This document shows, piece after piece, positions 9,801 through 18,448 of a stretch of 61,417 bases of DNA (its first letter is position 1; the number at the start of each line of letters is the position of its first letter). The stretch lies in assembly GCA_938015295.1 (NCBI GenBank), contig CALLQB010000046.1:1-61417 (forward strand), written 5' to 3'. The position numbers and the translations under genes are program-made. The DNA comes from an uncultured Acidimicrobiales bacterium. GTDB taxonomy: Bacteria; Actinomycetota; Acidimicrobiia; Acidimicrobiales; SHLQ01. The notes beneath the pieces were generated by a model. It saw only the letters and a program-made list of their open reading frames with translations, did no database searches and was not told the origin of the DNA.

Positions 9801-12800
9801 TCGTCGGCGCTCCGGGAGAAACCGTCGGGGGTCTTGACGATGCTGGGGCGCTCTATATCTATCGTGTGCGCACCACAGGAATAACGCTCGTAGGCCGAGG
9901 CGACGCGGGAGCGGAAGCTCAGGCCGGTGCCCGACTCGGTACAGCGGTGGGCATCGCCGGAAGAAACAATGCCCTCGCCGGTGCGCCCGGACACGACCTA
10001 GCGGTGCCGGACGCCGGATTGCTCTTTTCGTTCTCGCTCTCCGACGCGTCTCTCGCTCGCTCGCTTTCCGCAGGCGCCGATGCCGATGCCGGAATAGTCA
10101 CCGGCTTTGGGGCAGCGTTAGACACTGCCGGCGACAGCGGGGTTGTCGGCGCTCCCGGTGGCGAAGGCGCCGCGTACCAACTCGGTACAGGCGGCAACAT
10201 TTGGCGCGTACAAGGCCGCTACCCAGGTCCGGTAAATGTTGCCTTTGGTACCTCCGTAGCCCGCTGGGGAGGCGTCACTGCGGTCGGAGCACCGAAAGAC
10301 CTGTCAGGGGCGGGAACCGTCCGACTCTTTGAGGCTTCCATCGGCTCTGGGTCGGTGGAAACCGCAGTGCTCGGTGGCGGATTGGCCGACGCTGGCCTGG
10401 GCACGTCCGTTGATGTGATGGACGGCATTGCAGTCTCGGGAGACGAAACCGGTCGAGCGTGGGCGTTCTCTCGTATCGATGGCAGCTGGACAACCGACCG
10501 TGAACTACAGAGCGCCTTTCCAATCGCTGACGCTTTCGGCGCCGATGTAGCGATCGAAGGCACAAACATTTTTGTTGGTCATCCAAGTGCAGACGTCGGA
10601 GCCGAAGGCAACGAAGGCGTTGTCGAGCGATTCGCTGGAACTTACGACGAGGAACCTGGTCGGCTCACAGCTGACGATGGCGACCCCTTCGACAATTTCG
10701 GCACCGCTGTTGCTAACGACGGTGCGACCGCGCTGGTTGCGGCTCCCGGTTTCGAGGACGACATTGCAGGCTCAGGCAAGGTCTATGTCTATGACCTGAC
10801 GGGGGCTGAGCCGGTAACATTGCCCCCGCTTGAGGCTTCGGACGCCAGCACAGGTGACAGATTTGGCCTCGACGTTGCCGTAAGCGGGAATCTTGCCCTC
10901 GTCGGAGCGAGCGCTCGCGATGCAGGCGTGCCCGACTCTGGCACGGTGTACGTCTTCTTCGATAGTGGTGCAGGATTCGACGAGATCGCGACGATTGTCG
11001 CACCAACCCCGACGCGCAACGCACTCTTCGGTAGGGCACTTCACCTTGAAGAACTTGACGGCGGCGGGTGGCTAGCCGTCATTGGCGCTCCAGGTGACGC
11101 CGCTGGGAAGGCGTTCGTGTATCTCATCGACCCATCCGCACCAGCGATCAGCACCTTGGCTGCGACACTCGACGGGGTTGCTGCCGGCGACCGGTTCGGC
11201 TGGTCGGTCGCTGCTGATGGACTCGGCAAGGTAATTGTTGGGGCGCCAGGAGTCGATACCGATTTCTCCGGCGCCGGTGCTGCCTATGTCTTTACCACCA
11301 CCGATACAACAGCACCCGCTTCATACGCCTTGCTTCAGGAAGTGACGTCTCCGCTTCAAGGCGAAAACTACAACTTTGGCTTCGACGTCGATATTGATGG
11401 CAGCTACCTTGCCGTTGGCGCTGTCCAGGAGGACGACCGCGGCGGCAACTTTGCCGGAGCAGGTTATGGCTTCGCACTCGTGGGCGACGAGTATGTCGAT
11501 CAAGTGCGTGTCGCCACGCAGCAGGGCACCGTCGGCGGAAATCGTTGGGGTTCTGCGGTAGCCCTTGAGGGCGACCTGCTGGTGGTTGCTGTGTCAGGCC
11601 AAGACGATCAACGGCTTCTCGGACGGGCGTTGCTACGCGACGGCTCAACATGGACTCCTAGCGAGGAGATTCTGTACTCCGGAGCGATCTTCGCTGGTAG
11701 TGCTGGCGCCGATCTCGCGCTCGCCGCCGACGGCACCATTGTTGCCGGCGCACCAAGCGCCGAAAGCCGCAGCGGGCTTCGAGGCGGCGCTGCCTATGTA
11801 ACCTCGGTCGTTGTACCCGAACCGCCGAGCACCACGATCACCATTGGACGCCCTGCCGACGGAGGTGTGTATGTCGTTGGTGAACCAACCAGCGCCTTGT
11901 TCGCCTGCATCGACGGTTCTGGCGCAGCCACCGATTGCACCGCGACCCTTGACGGAACGCCGCTAAATCTCGGCGATTCGATCACCGATCAGACGGGCAC
12001 GTTTACCTTCACTGTTTCATCTGGCGCAGTGTCCGAGTCGGTCACCTTTACGGTGATTGAACCGCCTGAAACCGACGTGACCGTCAGCTACACACTGTCT
12101 TCCAGTTCAGTTCCAGTGGGCGTGACAGCGGTGCCGCTCGACAATGCGGCGGCCGCCGAAATCGCTGGCGAAGATACCGACATCAGCGGCGTTAGCGCCG
12201 CCTCACTCGGCACGGTCGACTTCGACCAACCACCGACCAACACCGAGGCAACAACAAACCCACTCGGCGACGTAACCCTGGGTCAGCTGGGTCTCGACAC
12301 CCTCGGTCCGGCGGCACAGTTGTTGTCCACCATCCCGCTCACCGAATTTTCGGTCGACGGCGGCTGGGAGCAGTACCTCGTTGGAAGCATCTACCAAGAC
12401 GTGCCATTGCAGGCGGTGACACTCGGCGACGTCTACAGCTTGAGCTCGGTAGCTAGCATTCCAATTCGATTCTCCGACGTCGCTGCAAGTCCGATTCGGT
12501 TCTCCGATATTGCGACCGTTGCGTTCGCCGGGCTTCCTGTCCTCGCCATTGATCTCGACGGAGATTCGGCTACCCCGCCTCTGGCGGAATGGTGCGCTGC
12601 GGCGGCCGCCCAAGAGCTGACCTGCGCAGATCTTGGGCTCTCTACTGCAGAGGCCGACGCCACCCTAGGCGCTCTTGCGGTCGCTGGCTTCGACATTTCA
12701 GCATCGCCAATCCGGTTCTCCCCAATCCGATTCTCCTACATCGAGGCCTCCCCAATCCGGTTCTCCCCAATCCGGTTCTCCGATATCGAGGCGTCCCCAA

Positions 12801-15800
12801 TCCGGTTCTCCCCAATCCGGTTCTCCCCAATCCGGTTCTCGCCAATCAGGTTCTCCGAGCTGCGTGACGTTCCAATACGCTTCTCACCAATCCGGTTCTC
12901 GCTGATAGTCGATATCCCCGCCGATTCACGCGCTGCCATCGTCAATTGTGCATTAGCTGATTGCAGCGACTCCTCAACGCAGACCATCGATGACGCAGCC
13001 CGACTGGGTGCCTACATCGGAACAACCGCGACCTTCGCCGACCTTGGCGATGTCATCCTGGGCGACCTGCGCGTCGAAGACATCCTCGCCTACCTCGACG
13101 ACGATGTGCTCGAGCAAATGGAGCAGAACTGGGAAAATAGCGACCTAACACTTGGTGACCTAGATCTCGCAGGCGGCGTAGGAGACCTCACGCTCGGCGA
13201 TCTCGAACCCGGTGTGTGGGAAGCAATTGAGGACGCTATCGGTGGCGGCTATGTCCTTACCGTCGAAGAGCTCTTCAGATGGTTCGACTTTGAGAACCCA
13301 GACTTCCCTGACATCACTATTGGTGACTTTCTTCTGCTCTTCCTACCGCGCGATTCGTACGCTTGGGAACAGGTCGACGTCGCCTCTCTTGGGCTACAAA
13401 CCGCAGGAACCTCTCCCGCGGTGACATCGACGATCGACTTCAGGGTCGATGGCATCCTCGAACGCTCCAACGCAACAGTCACGCTGGTACTACCAAATTC
13501 TGCGGTGCTCGACCCGGGCTCGTTGACGGCCTCCGCGGACGACGTCGTCATCGACAACCTCGACGTTACGAGCGATCAATTCGTAACGTTTGACTTGATC
13601 GGCGTCGAACCCTCGGTCGACTATCAGGTCACGTTTGATGTATTCGCCGGTGTTGATCTCGGTACTAGCGAGACCATTGCTGAAATCAGCATCGCAGGCG
13701 CGACGGAGTTCGCAACGTCAGCGCTTACGGTGACAGAAGCGTTCGAGCCAGGCAACAACTCCCCCGGCGGTGCTGTTGGCATAGCGGAAGACACGCTCTA
13801 TCTCAGCCACGTGTCCACTGCCACCGACGTTGACTTCTACCGACTCACCGTGCCCAACCCAGATACCAAAGTGTCGGTCATCCTCAGCAACCTGCCGGCC
13901 GACTATGACTTGGTGGTCTACGGTCCTGAGGCTTCGCCGATTGTGCCCGGAAGCGGCGAGGTCGTCGAGACCGTGCCCGATCCTGACTTCGACGTCAACC
14001 CGGCGAACGACGAAACAGCACCCGCTCCGCTCGACGACATTCCGGTGACTGTCCCGGGCTTTGAGGTCTACGGCGTTTCGTACAACCGTGACACCCGCGA
14101 CGATCAAGTCGACATCCTCGCTGCGGCACCCGGCGACTACCTGCTACAGGTAACCAAAGGAAGCACCCTGGGAGCCGAAGCCGACCAGAACAAGCCATAT
14201 GCATTGCGGGCCGCGACGACCACCGGTACGTCGCTACCTTGCCCGGCTCGTACCTTCCCCTCAACCGGTGCAACTGGAACATCAAGTCCGATCAGTGCAG
14301 CTACAAACACACTATTCGTCGTGAATCAGCAGCGGCTCGGCAGCTTGTACGGACCAGCGGCAGCCCAACAGGTCATGGACAAGTTGGCCGCGTTACAGAG
14401 TGCAGTCAATACCGATCCCGACGACGGCGTTGAGGCAGCCATTCTCGCTGTCGACTCGATCGGGCCGGTACAAGCCGCCTACTCGACTTGGGACCAGTCC
14501 CCGTGCGAGATCGACGCCATGAACGCAGTGGTTGGTTCCATTGCCGCGCAGATCCGGTCGATTCGCGAAACCAACGATATCGACCACATCATGATCGTGG
14601 GTGGCGACGATATTGTGCCCTTCGGCCGAGTAGACGATGCAACCCGTATCGCCAACGAACAAAGCTACGCGAGCTCTCTGGGTGGACAGAACAACGCATT
14701 GCGCGCTTCGCTGTCAGCTAGCCAGATCCTTACCGATGACCCGTACGGCGACCGGTTCCCCGCTCAGGCCGACAATCGCGAAGTGTTTGTCACCGAGGTG
14801 GCGCTGGGCCGCCTGGTAGAAGGCCCCGCCGAAATCATCGCCAATATCGACTTGTATCTGGCATCGGGAGGGGCGCTCGATCCGCAGACCGGTTTCGTTG
14901 CCGGTTACGACTTCCTCGATGACGGCAGCGAGGCGGTCGCCGACACGCTCGACGCAGATCTTGCATCGTCGGTCGATCGACTCATCAACAACACCTGGCG
15001 CGACGTTGACCTCGCGGACGGCTTGGCAGCAGGTGCCGATGTGAATTCAATCGCCGCGCACTTTGATCACTACCGTGCGCTACCGGCGATCGCTGACTTC
15101 AATGGCGTCGAAACAGATCTCTACGAGGTCGACAGACTTGCTGGCACTGGCTACTCGGGCGCCATTGTGTTCTCGATGGGTTGCCACTCGGGACTGTCGG
15201 TCTCCGACGATGCCTTCAGCGGTCTCGACGTTGAGGCACAAGACTGGGCGCAGACATTTCTCGCAGAAGGCGCGTCGGTCTATGTCGCGTCGACAGGTTA
15301 TGCCTATGGCGACGATGTCGCTGTTGCGCTTACCGAGAAGTTGATGGGCCTGTTCGCCGAAGGTTTGGGCGACTACGCGACCGTGGGCGAGGCCCTTTTA
15401 TACGCGAAGCAGGAGTATGCGTCTGATCTCACTGCGTATGGCGTGTACGACGAAAAGGCGTTGATGGAGGCCACGATGTATGGCATCCCCTTCTTCAGTC
15501 TCGCAAACGAGCCGCTCGAGATCACGATCAACGAGCCGACCCTGAGCGACTCGCCATTCGGCCCCTTTGCCAACCTTGCCGTGAGCCCCGACCTGCAACT
15601 CGCGGCAAGCGACTCGGAGAACACCTACTGGTTTACACCCGATGAGGATGGCGGAGAGCAAGTGCAAGTGACGAGCGGCTACCCGATCCTTCCGACCGTC
15701 GAGATCGAAGTTACCCAACAGGTCGACGGCAATCCCGACGAGCTCGAGCTTGACGCACGAGGGGTGATGTTCGAGGCGCTTACTACAGTCGACGTCGCTG

Positions 15801-16990
15801 ACGTCGATGCTGCCACTGCTCGAGCGGTGTATGACTTAGCCGAGCACGAGCCAAATACCGATTCTGCCGAAGTTACGTTTGCGCTCGCGCCTGCCGTTAC
15901 TACGTTCCTGTCCCCTGCCGGTATCGAACAGCAAGTGACCATGACGGTCGGCGCATTTGAGAGCACAAGCCCCGACGGCATAGGCACGATGCGGCTCTAC
16001 GAGGAGTTCGACCTGAGCGTCTACTACGCCAGCCCCACGAACAGTGATACGAGCAATCCCGTATTCCGCAACGTCGAATCGGACCTCTCCGGCAGTACGT
16101 TGACCATCGAGGCCGAGGTAACCGACGACAGCGGTGTCGAACGAGTTACCGCGCTCGTGACAAGCACACCGAGTCCTGGCACAAACACCGTGTGGCAACA
16201 TGTGGAACTCAGCCCGAGCGGCGGCGTCTGGTCTGGCAGCGCTTCGGTCGGCGCAGGCGAAGCTGAATTCCTCCTCCAAGCTCTTGATGGTGCTGGCAAC
16301 GTGGGCACGTCGCTCAACAAAAAGCTGTCGTTCGGCACCGATCTGCCAGCTGCGGAAACCCTAACCATCAGCCTGGCCGGGTCGCAGAGCGGCGGCATCT
16401 ACAGCGGCCCGGTTACGGTCACGGCGTCGTCCTCCACCGGTGCCACGCTTACCGCTGTCGTCGACAGTGTTGGCCCTACTAACTACGACGACCCAATCGT
16501 CGTGTTCAGTCCAGGAGTGCATCAGATCACCGTGACGTCGTCCACCGGTTTGGTCGAGCAGCGTTCGTTCATCATCAGCGGTCCTGCATGCACGATCATT
16601 GGTACTGACGGTCCGGATATTCTTGTTGGAACGGACGGCGATGATGTGATCTGCGCGCTCGATGGTGCCGACACGATAAGCGGCGGCGGCGGAAACGACA
16701 TCATCTTTGCTGGGCGCGGTGCCGACATCGTTAACGGGGGCGCAGGCGCAGACATGATCGACGGCGGCGAAGGCCCCGACGAACTCAACGGCGGTGCCGG
16801 CGATGACATGATCGTGGGCGGCGATGGGCCCGACGAACTCAACGGCGGCTCGGGTGACGACGAACTCGACGGCGGGTCCGGCGACGACGATATGAACGGC
16901 GGCTCGGGCACCGACCGCTGTGTGGGTACCAAAGGCAACGGCAACGGCAAAGGCAGGAGCGGCGACACGTTCAAGTCCTGCGAAGAGTGA
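6884..16990 (+). CDS. Giant secreted FG-GAP / pentapeptide-helix / C25-like peptidase / RTX protein (3368 aa)
   Basis: GTG 6884 with GGGAGGAC upstream starts a 3368-residue protein. Approximate architecture: signal peptide 1-42 (ending ATAANAA); first array of FG-GAP/integrin-type blades 60-800 (many 'VGAPG.D..G.AYVF'-like units); Ig-like domain 803-887; second FG-GAP array 890-1645; second Ig-like domain 1645-1730; region of 'TLGDL' and PIRF pentads 1730-2172; DUF11-like beta domain; PPC-like module near 2285-2440 ('DVDFYRLTV'); caspase-fold peptidase of C25/gingipain type 2452-2880; further Ig-like beta domain near 3050-3150; RTX calcium-binding repeats 3236-3345. The candidate catalytic dyad is Cys2767 in 'VFSMGCHSG' and His2726 or His2729 in 'AHFDHY'. 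It is likely exported and calcium-folded, acting outside the cell or at its surface. No dedicated type I secretion genes are adjacent. The combination, not each module, is what is unusual. Confidence 0.88.
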   Translation: MGSTYSSTPETARGLRVAVSVAVTVFALIAALLAPATAANAAVEADKPARLPTSDSQTAAASGGLRLAQASGEPPLEVLDPGLAGDLVGSSVATWEDKLIVGAPGANGGSGTAFVYGRSPGGDWQLEADLGSLTALTPAEAMGSSVAVAGADNDESYLAAVGSPGSNTVRLFQWTLATGWTLAREIVRSGPDVAFFGHDVDVQRVQIGFRAGTFQLAVGAPGNETIPGRIAAYRWDGTTLTLDSDTTCPSCSLAADRFGEAVAVDGDLLVVGAPGDDSAWVYERDADFNWAFTAELNDPSGIVDANFGAAVDVDQIVGGVIVVGAPLAALEPALAPIIQYRRNGSAWDSGTYHSAPAAGTAGLGEHLSYQDGLTISGDELWTGITPVNSPLEFGGHAAEISDSGDIVVGAPNADGAAGAQAGLAYTYYWPDDVGSQVLPGTFLRDFRDHARLSTGRDGVDIEGDRAIAGASFDAAGAGTAFVLERSGSTWVVADELDNPSPANGEFFGTAVAINDTYAVVTEPTAGIHWWVATTGSWTYQGLISPPTPRFLNSIDLDGDRFAVAAQPSGGMHEVFVYTLDGGSGTAALTTVPVPSDQTTKGSALVKLDGSDLFVAVDRHPTTGPETSNNGRVYVFNETSADTWSQIQTIDDPVSGANSLFGADVDLDNGRALVGALRGGAHLFERDAATGQWTYTSSFTPTYGSGAAVNSVRAVGLDGPLAVVSSSTEQFEGLQTGVASVFVGAGASWTETDFLTPVDPENDQRFGQTLSLDGTTVLVGSPFDNSLRGVDSGAIYPFELSAPSPPVVTINAPTDGAILPADGGATADFSCTTSTGDPLSCAADLDGTAVASGDPIDSEQGSRTLTVSATDGALTTEETASFTVLPEIPEGLINPEAPGGASAGTSVSAYGDLLAVGAPGENTDTGAVYLFRRTDGAYVLVARIDAEANAQSDARFGTAVDLHQRIGNGAIYLVVGAPGETVGGLDDAGALYIYRVRTTGITLVGRGDAGAEAQAGARLGTAVGIAGRNNALAGAPGHDLAVPDAGLLFSFSLSDASLARSLSAGADADAGIVTGFGAALDTAGDSGVVGAPGGEGAAYQLGTGGNIWRVQGRYPGPVNVAFGTSVARWGGVTAVGAPKDLSGAGTVRLFEASIGSGSVETAVLGGGLADAGLGTSVDVMDGIAVSGDETGRAWAFSRIDGSWTTDRELQSAFPIADAFGADVAIEGTNIFVGHPSADVGAEGNEGVVERFAGTYDEEPGRLTADDGDPFDNFGTAVANDGATALVAAPGFEDDIAGSGKVYVYDLTGAEPVTLPPLEASDASTGDRFGLDVAVSGNLALVGASARDAGVPDSGTVYVFFDSGAGFDEIATIVAPTPTRNALFGRALHLEELDGGGWLAVIGAPGDAAGKAFVYLIDPSAPAISTLAATLDGVAAGDRFGWSVAADGLGKVIVGAPGVDTDFSGAGAAYVFTTTDTTAPASYALLQEVTSPLQGENYNFGFDVDIDGSYLAVGAVQEDDRGGNFAGAGYGFALVGDEYVDQVRVATQQGTVGGNRWGSAVALEGDLLVVAVSGQDDQRLLGRALLRDGSTWTPSEEILYSGAIFAGSAGADLALAADGTIVAGAPSAESRSGLRGGAAYVTSVVVPEPPSTTITIGRPADGGVYVVGEPTSALFACIDGSGAATDCTATLDGTPLNLGDSITDQTGTFTFTVSSGAVSESVTFTVIEPPETDVTVSYTLSSSSVPVGVTAVPLDNAAAAEIAGEDTDISGVSAASLGTVDFDQPPTNTEATTNPLGDVTLGQLGLDTLGPAAQLLSTIPLTEFSVDGGWEQYLVGSIYQDVPLQAVTLGDVYSLSSVASIPIRFSDVAASPIRFSDIATVAFAGLPVLAIDLDGDSATPPLAEWCAAAAAQELTCADLGLSTAEADATLGALAVAGFDISASPIRFSPIRFSYIEASPIRFSPIRFSDIEASPIRFSPIRFSPIRFSPIRFSELRDVPIRFSPIRFSLIVDIPADSRAAIVNCALADCSDSSTQTIDDAARLGAYIGTTATFADLGDVILGDLRVEDILAYLDDDVLEQMEQNWENSDLTLGDLDLAGGVGDLTLGDLEPGVWEAIEDAIGGGYVLTVEELFRWFDFENPDFPDITIGDFLLLFLPRDSYAWEQVDVASLGLQTAGTSPAVTSTIDFRVDGILERSNATVTLVLPNSAVLDPGSLTASADDVVIDNLDVTSDQFVTFDLIGVEPSVDYQVTFDVFAGVDLGTSETIAEISIAGATEFATSALTVTEAFEPGNNSPGGAVGIAEDTLYLSHVSTATDVDFYRLTVPNPDTKVSVILSNLPADYDLVVYGPEASPIVPGSGEVVETVPDPDFDVNPANDETAPAPLDDIPVTVPGFEVYGVSYNRDTRDDQVDILAAAPGDYLLQVTKGSTLGAEADQNKPYALRAATTTGTSLPCPARTFPSTGATGTSSPISAATNTLFVVNQQRLGSLYGPAAAQQVMDKLAALQSAVNTDPDDGVEAAILAVDSIGPVQAAYSTWDQSPCEIDAMNAVVGSIAAQIRSIRETNDIDHIMIVGGDDIVPFGRVDDATRIANEQSYASSLGGQNNALRASLSASQILTDDPYGDRFPAQADNREVFVTEVALGRLVEGPAEIIANIDLYLASGGALDPQTGFVAGYDFLDDGSEAVADTLDADLASSVDRLINNTWRDVDLADGLAAGADVNSIAAHFDHYRALPAIADFNGVETDLYEVDRLAGTGYSGAIVFSMGCHSGLSVSDDAFSGLDVEAQDWAQTFLAEGASVYVASTGYAYGDDVAVALTEKLMGLFAEGLGDYATVGEALLYAKQEYASDLTAYGVYDEKALMEATMYGIPFFSLANEPLEITINEPTLSDSPFGPFANLAVSPDLQLAASDSENTYWFTPDEDGGEQVQVTSGYPILPTVEIEVTQQVDGNPDELELDARGVMFEALTTVDVADVDAATARAVYDLAEHEPNTDSAEVTFALAPAVTTFLSPAGIEQQVTMTVGAFESTSPDGIGTMRLYEEFDLSVYYASPTNSDTSNPVFRNVESDLSGSTLTIEAEVTDDSGVERVTALVTSTPSPGTNTVWQHVELSPSGGVWSGSASVGAGEAEFLLQALDGAGNVGTSLNKKLSFGTDLPAAETLTISLAGSQSGGIYSGPVTVTASSSTGATLTAVVDSVGPTNYDDPIVVFSPGVHQITVTSSTGLVEQRSFIISGPACTIIGTDGPDILVGTDGDDVICALDGADTISGGGGNDIIFAGRGADIVNGGAGADMIDGGEGPDELNGGAGDDMIVGGDGPDELNGGSGDDELDGGSGDDDMNGGSGTDRCVGTKGNGNGKGRSGDTFKSCEE
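12458..12532 (+). repeat. First PIRF-type pentapeptide cluster (5 pentads)
   Basis: Residues 1859-1883 of the giant protein read as five in-register pentads: IPIRF, SDVAA, SPIRF, SDIAT, VAFAG. The third residue is always I, V or F and the first mostly small or aliphatic, which is the pattern of pentapeptide-repeat quadrilateral beta-helices. SDVAA and SDIAT are close to canonical A(D/N)LXX units. Confidence 0.65.
12704..12913 (+). repeat. Main PIRF pentapeptide array, 14 x 15 bp
   Basis: Residues 1941-2010 are 14 consecutive pentads, ten of them PIRF units (nine SPIRF and one VPIRF), interspersed with SYIEA, SDIEA, SELRD and SLIVD. Position 3 is I or L in every unit. At DNA level most PIRF units share the core CCAATCCGGTTCTC, with single-base variants, so the array expanded recently by tandem duplication without breaking the frame. 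With the cluster at 12458 there are twelve PIRFS motifs in all. Confidence 0.85.
16601..16920 (+). repeat. RTX (hemolysin-type) calcium-binding repeats at the C-terminus
   Basis: Residues about 3240-3345 show repeated GGxGxDxxx nonapeptides ('GGGGNDIIF', 'GGAGADMID', 'GGAGDDMIV', 'GGSGDDELD', 'GGSGDDDMN'), the parallel beta-roll that binds calcium and helps extracellular folding after secretion. A basic, Gly-rich tail with two Cys follows. Confidence 0.9.
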
Positions 16991-17012
16991 CGGCTAACCA
17001 GGGCCGGCGAAG

Positions 17013-17090
17013 CATTTCGGACACCGCTGGATGGCCGTGCAGAACTTCTTCGGTTTCCCGCGGGTAGACGTTGATGCCTCCCACGTTGAT
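17013..17090 (-). pseudogene. Relic of an acyl-CoA ligase C-terminal motif
   Basis: 26 codons on the minus strand read 'INVGGINVYPRETEEVLHGHPAVSEM', quoted here in two parts as 'INVGGINVYPRE' and 'TEEVLHGHPAVSEM'. This matches the A8-A9 region of acyl-CoA synthetases; compare 'KSGGYNVYPREVE' in the gene at 406. Neither side continues the family, so it is a 78-bp fossil between the giant gene and the MFS gene. The rest of 16991-17212 shows no intact gene. Confidence 0.65.
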
Positions 17091-17212
17091 GGGGTGCAGT
17101 GCATGCGCCTCGCCCTGCAGGGCAAAACAGCTAGCGAACAGATCGCAGATCTTGAGATGTCCGTCGACCTCATCAGGTCGGAAACTTCGGCTAGCTGACG
17201 TCGAGGTTCGCT

Positions 17213-18361
17213 TTACGAGGCGACCGTTTGTGGCTGACCGCTCGCCGAAACCAGAGCACCCGTTGCGAGCATGACGGCAGAACAGACAAGCCCAAGGCGA
17301 AGACCGGCCGAAGTGTCGCCTATCAAACCGGCCAGGATTGGCCCCAGAGTTTGCCCCGCCCCGAAAACCACGGTGAGTCGAGCGATCGTGCCCGGCAGAT
17401 CGTGCTCGGCAACGACGTCGCGGGCAAGCCCAGTTACCGCACTCACCACGCCCAAGAGGCTTCCGCCCAGCAGTATGGCCGACACCGTCGATGCAGGCCA
17501 GGCACGTGAAACTGCGAGCAACGCCACACCGGTCGCACATCCGGCCAAAGCTACACCGAGCCCGATGTTGCCAGGTATCGATGGCAAGATTCGAGACCAG
17601 ATCGGCGTCGCCAGGAACCCCGCCATCCCGAGAATGAACCAGAACGTGATGACGGCATTCGACGATGCGCCGCCATCACGCAGGTACGCAACGGCGAAGG
17701 TGATATAGGCGATGTATCCCAAGCCGAATAGCCCGTAGGCGGTCTCTGCCCGGCCGAGACGAACACCTCGGCCAGCGGGCGTAGTTGCAGTGTCGACATC
17801 TTCGTCCTCGCGAGGAACCACGGCGCCTAGCGCCAACGCGCATGCTGCGGTGAGCCCAGCCAACAGATACCAACCGAGGGGCCATTGATCGTTCGCATCG
17901 ACCAGCGGCGGGATCGCAAGGGCCGACGCGGCGATGCCCGCACCGGCACCGCTCGTGTACCAGATGAGCGCATTGGGGGCACCCCGTCGAGAAAGTCTCG
18001 CAGCAAGAACGCCGCCAGCGACAAACGCCACACCGCCCGACAAACCCGCACCAAACCGGGTCACGATGATCAAGGCATACATTCCCGTGACGCCGTTGAG
18101 CGCGAGAAGCAGTGCCGTCAATGCAACGCCACCAACGACAGCGCCCCGTTCGCCAAACCGCCGCACTACAGATGGCGCCAGCAGTGCGCCGGCCAGATAT
18201 CCCGCAGCGTTAGCGGTGGTGACCGTGCCAGCCAATCCGTAGCTCCATCCGAGATCGTCGCGCATCGGTGGCAGCAGCAGGCCGTACGCAAAACGAGCGA
18301 GGCCGAGGGCGACAAAAGGAACCAACGCCAGCACTATCGCAACACGTTTCGAATCGGTCAT
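17213..18361 (-). CDS. MFS transporter, YbfB/YjiJ-like
   Basis: A 382-residue major-facilitator protein with about 12 hydrophobic segments. The N-terminal 'VPFVALGLARFAYGLLLPPMRDDLGW' and 'TTANAAGYLAGALLAPSVVRRFGER' carry the helix 1-3 and A-motif-like pattern of the YbfB/YjiJ branch. A second half repeats the fold ('LFGLGYIAYITFAVAYLRDGG'). The family moves small organic molecules; the substrate is unknown. It starts with ATG 18361, divergent from the truncated hydrolase at 18449. Confidence 0.85.
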   Translation of the reverse strand: MTDSKRVAIVLALVPFVALGLARFAYGLLLPPMRDDLGWSYGLAGTVTTANAAGYLAGALLAPSVVRRFGERGAVVGGVALTALLLALNGVTGMYALIIVTRFGAGLSGGVAFVAGGVLAARLSRRGAPNALIWYTSGAGAGIAASALAIPPLVDANDQWPLGWYLLAGLTAACALALGAVVPREDEDVDTATTPAGRGVRLGRAETAYGLFGLGYIAYITFAVAYLRDGGASSNAVITFWFILGMAGFLATPIWSRILPSIPGNIGLGVALAGCATGVALLAVSRAWPASTVSAILLGGSLLGVVSAVTGLARDVVAEHDLPGTIARLTVVFGAGQTLGPILAGLIGDTSAGLRLGLVCSAVMLATGALVSASGQPQTVAS

Positions 18362-18448
18362 TGGTCTGCGAAGCTAGTCACCTTTGTCGATAACTCTGCA
18401 TTCGATCGCCTCGGTTCTGGTCGTCTCGACCGCACTAGCGTGGCGATT

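Noticed and set aside
12704..12913. Possible CRISPR-like direct repeats
   Set aside because: The repeats are 15 bp, contiguous with no spacers, and in frame within a protein. They are coding pentads, not a CRISPR array. No cas genes are seen anywhere.
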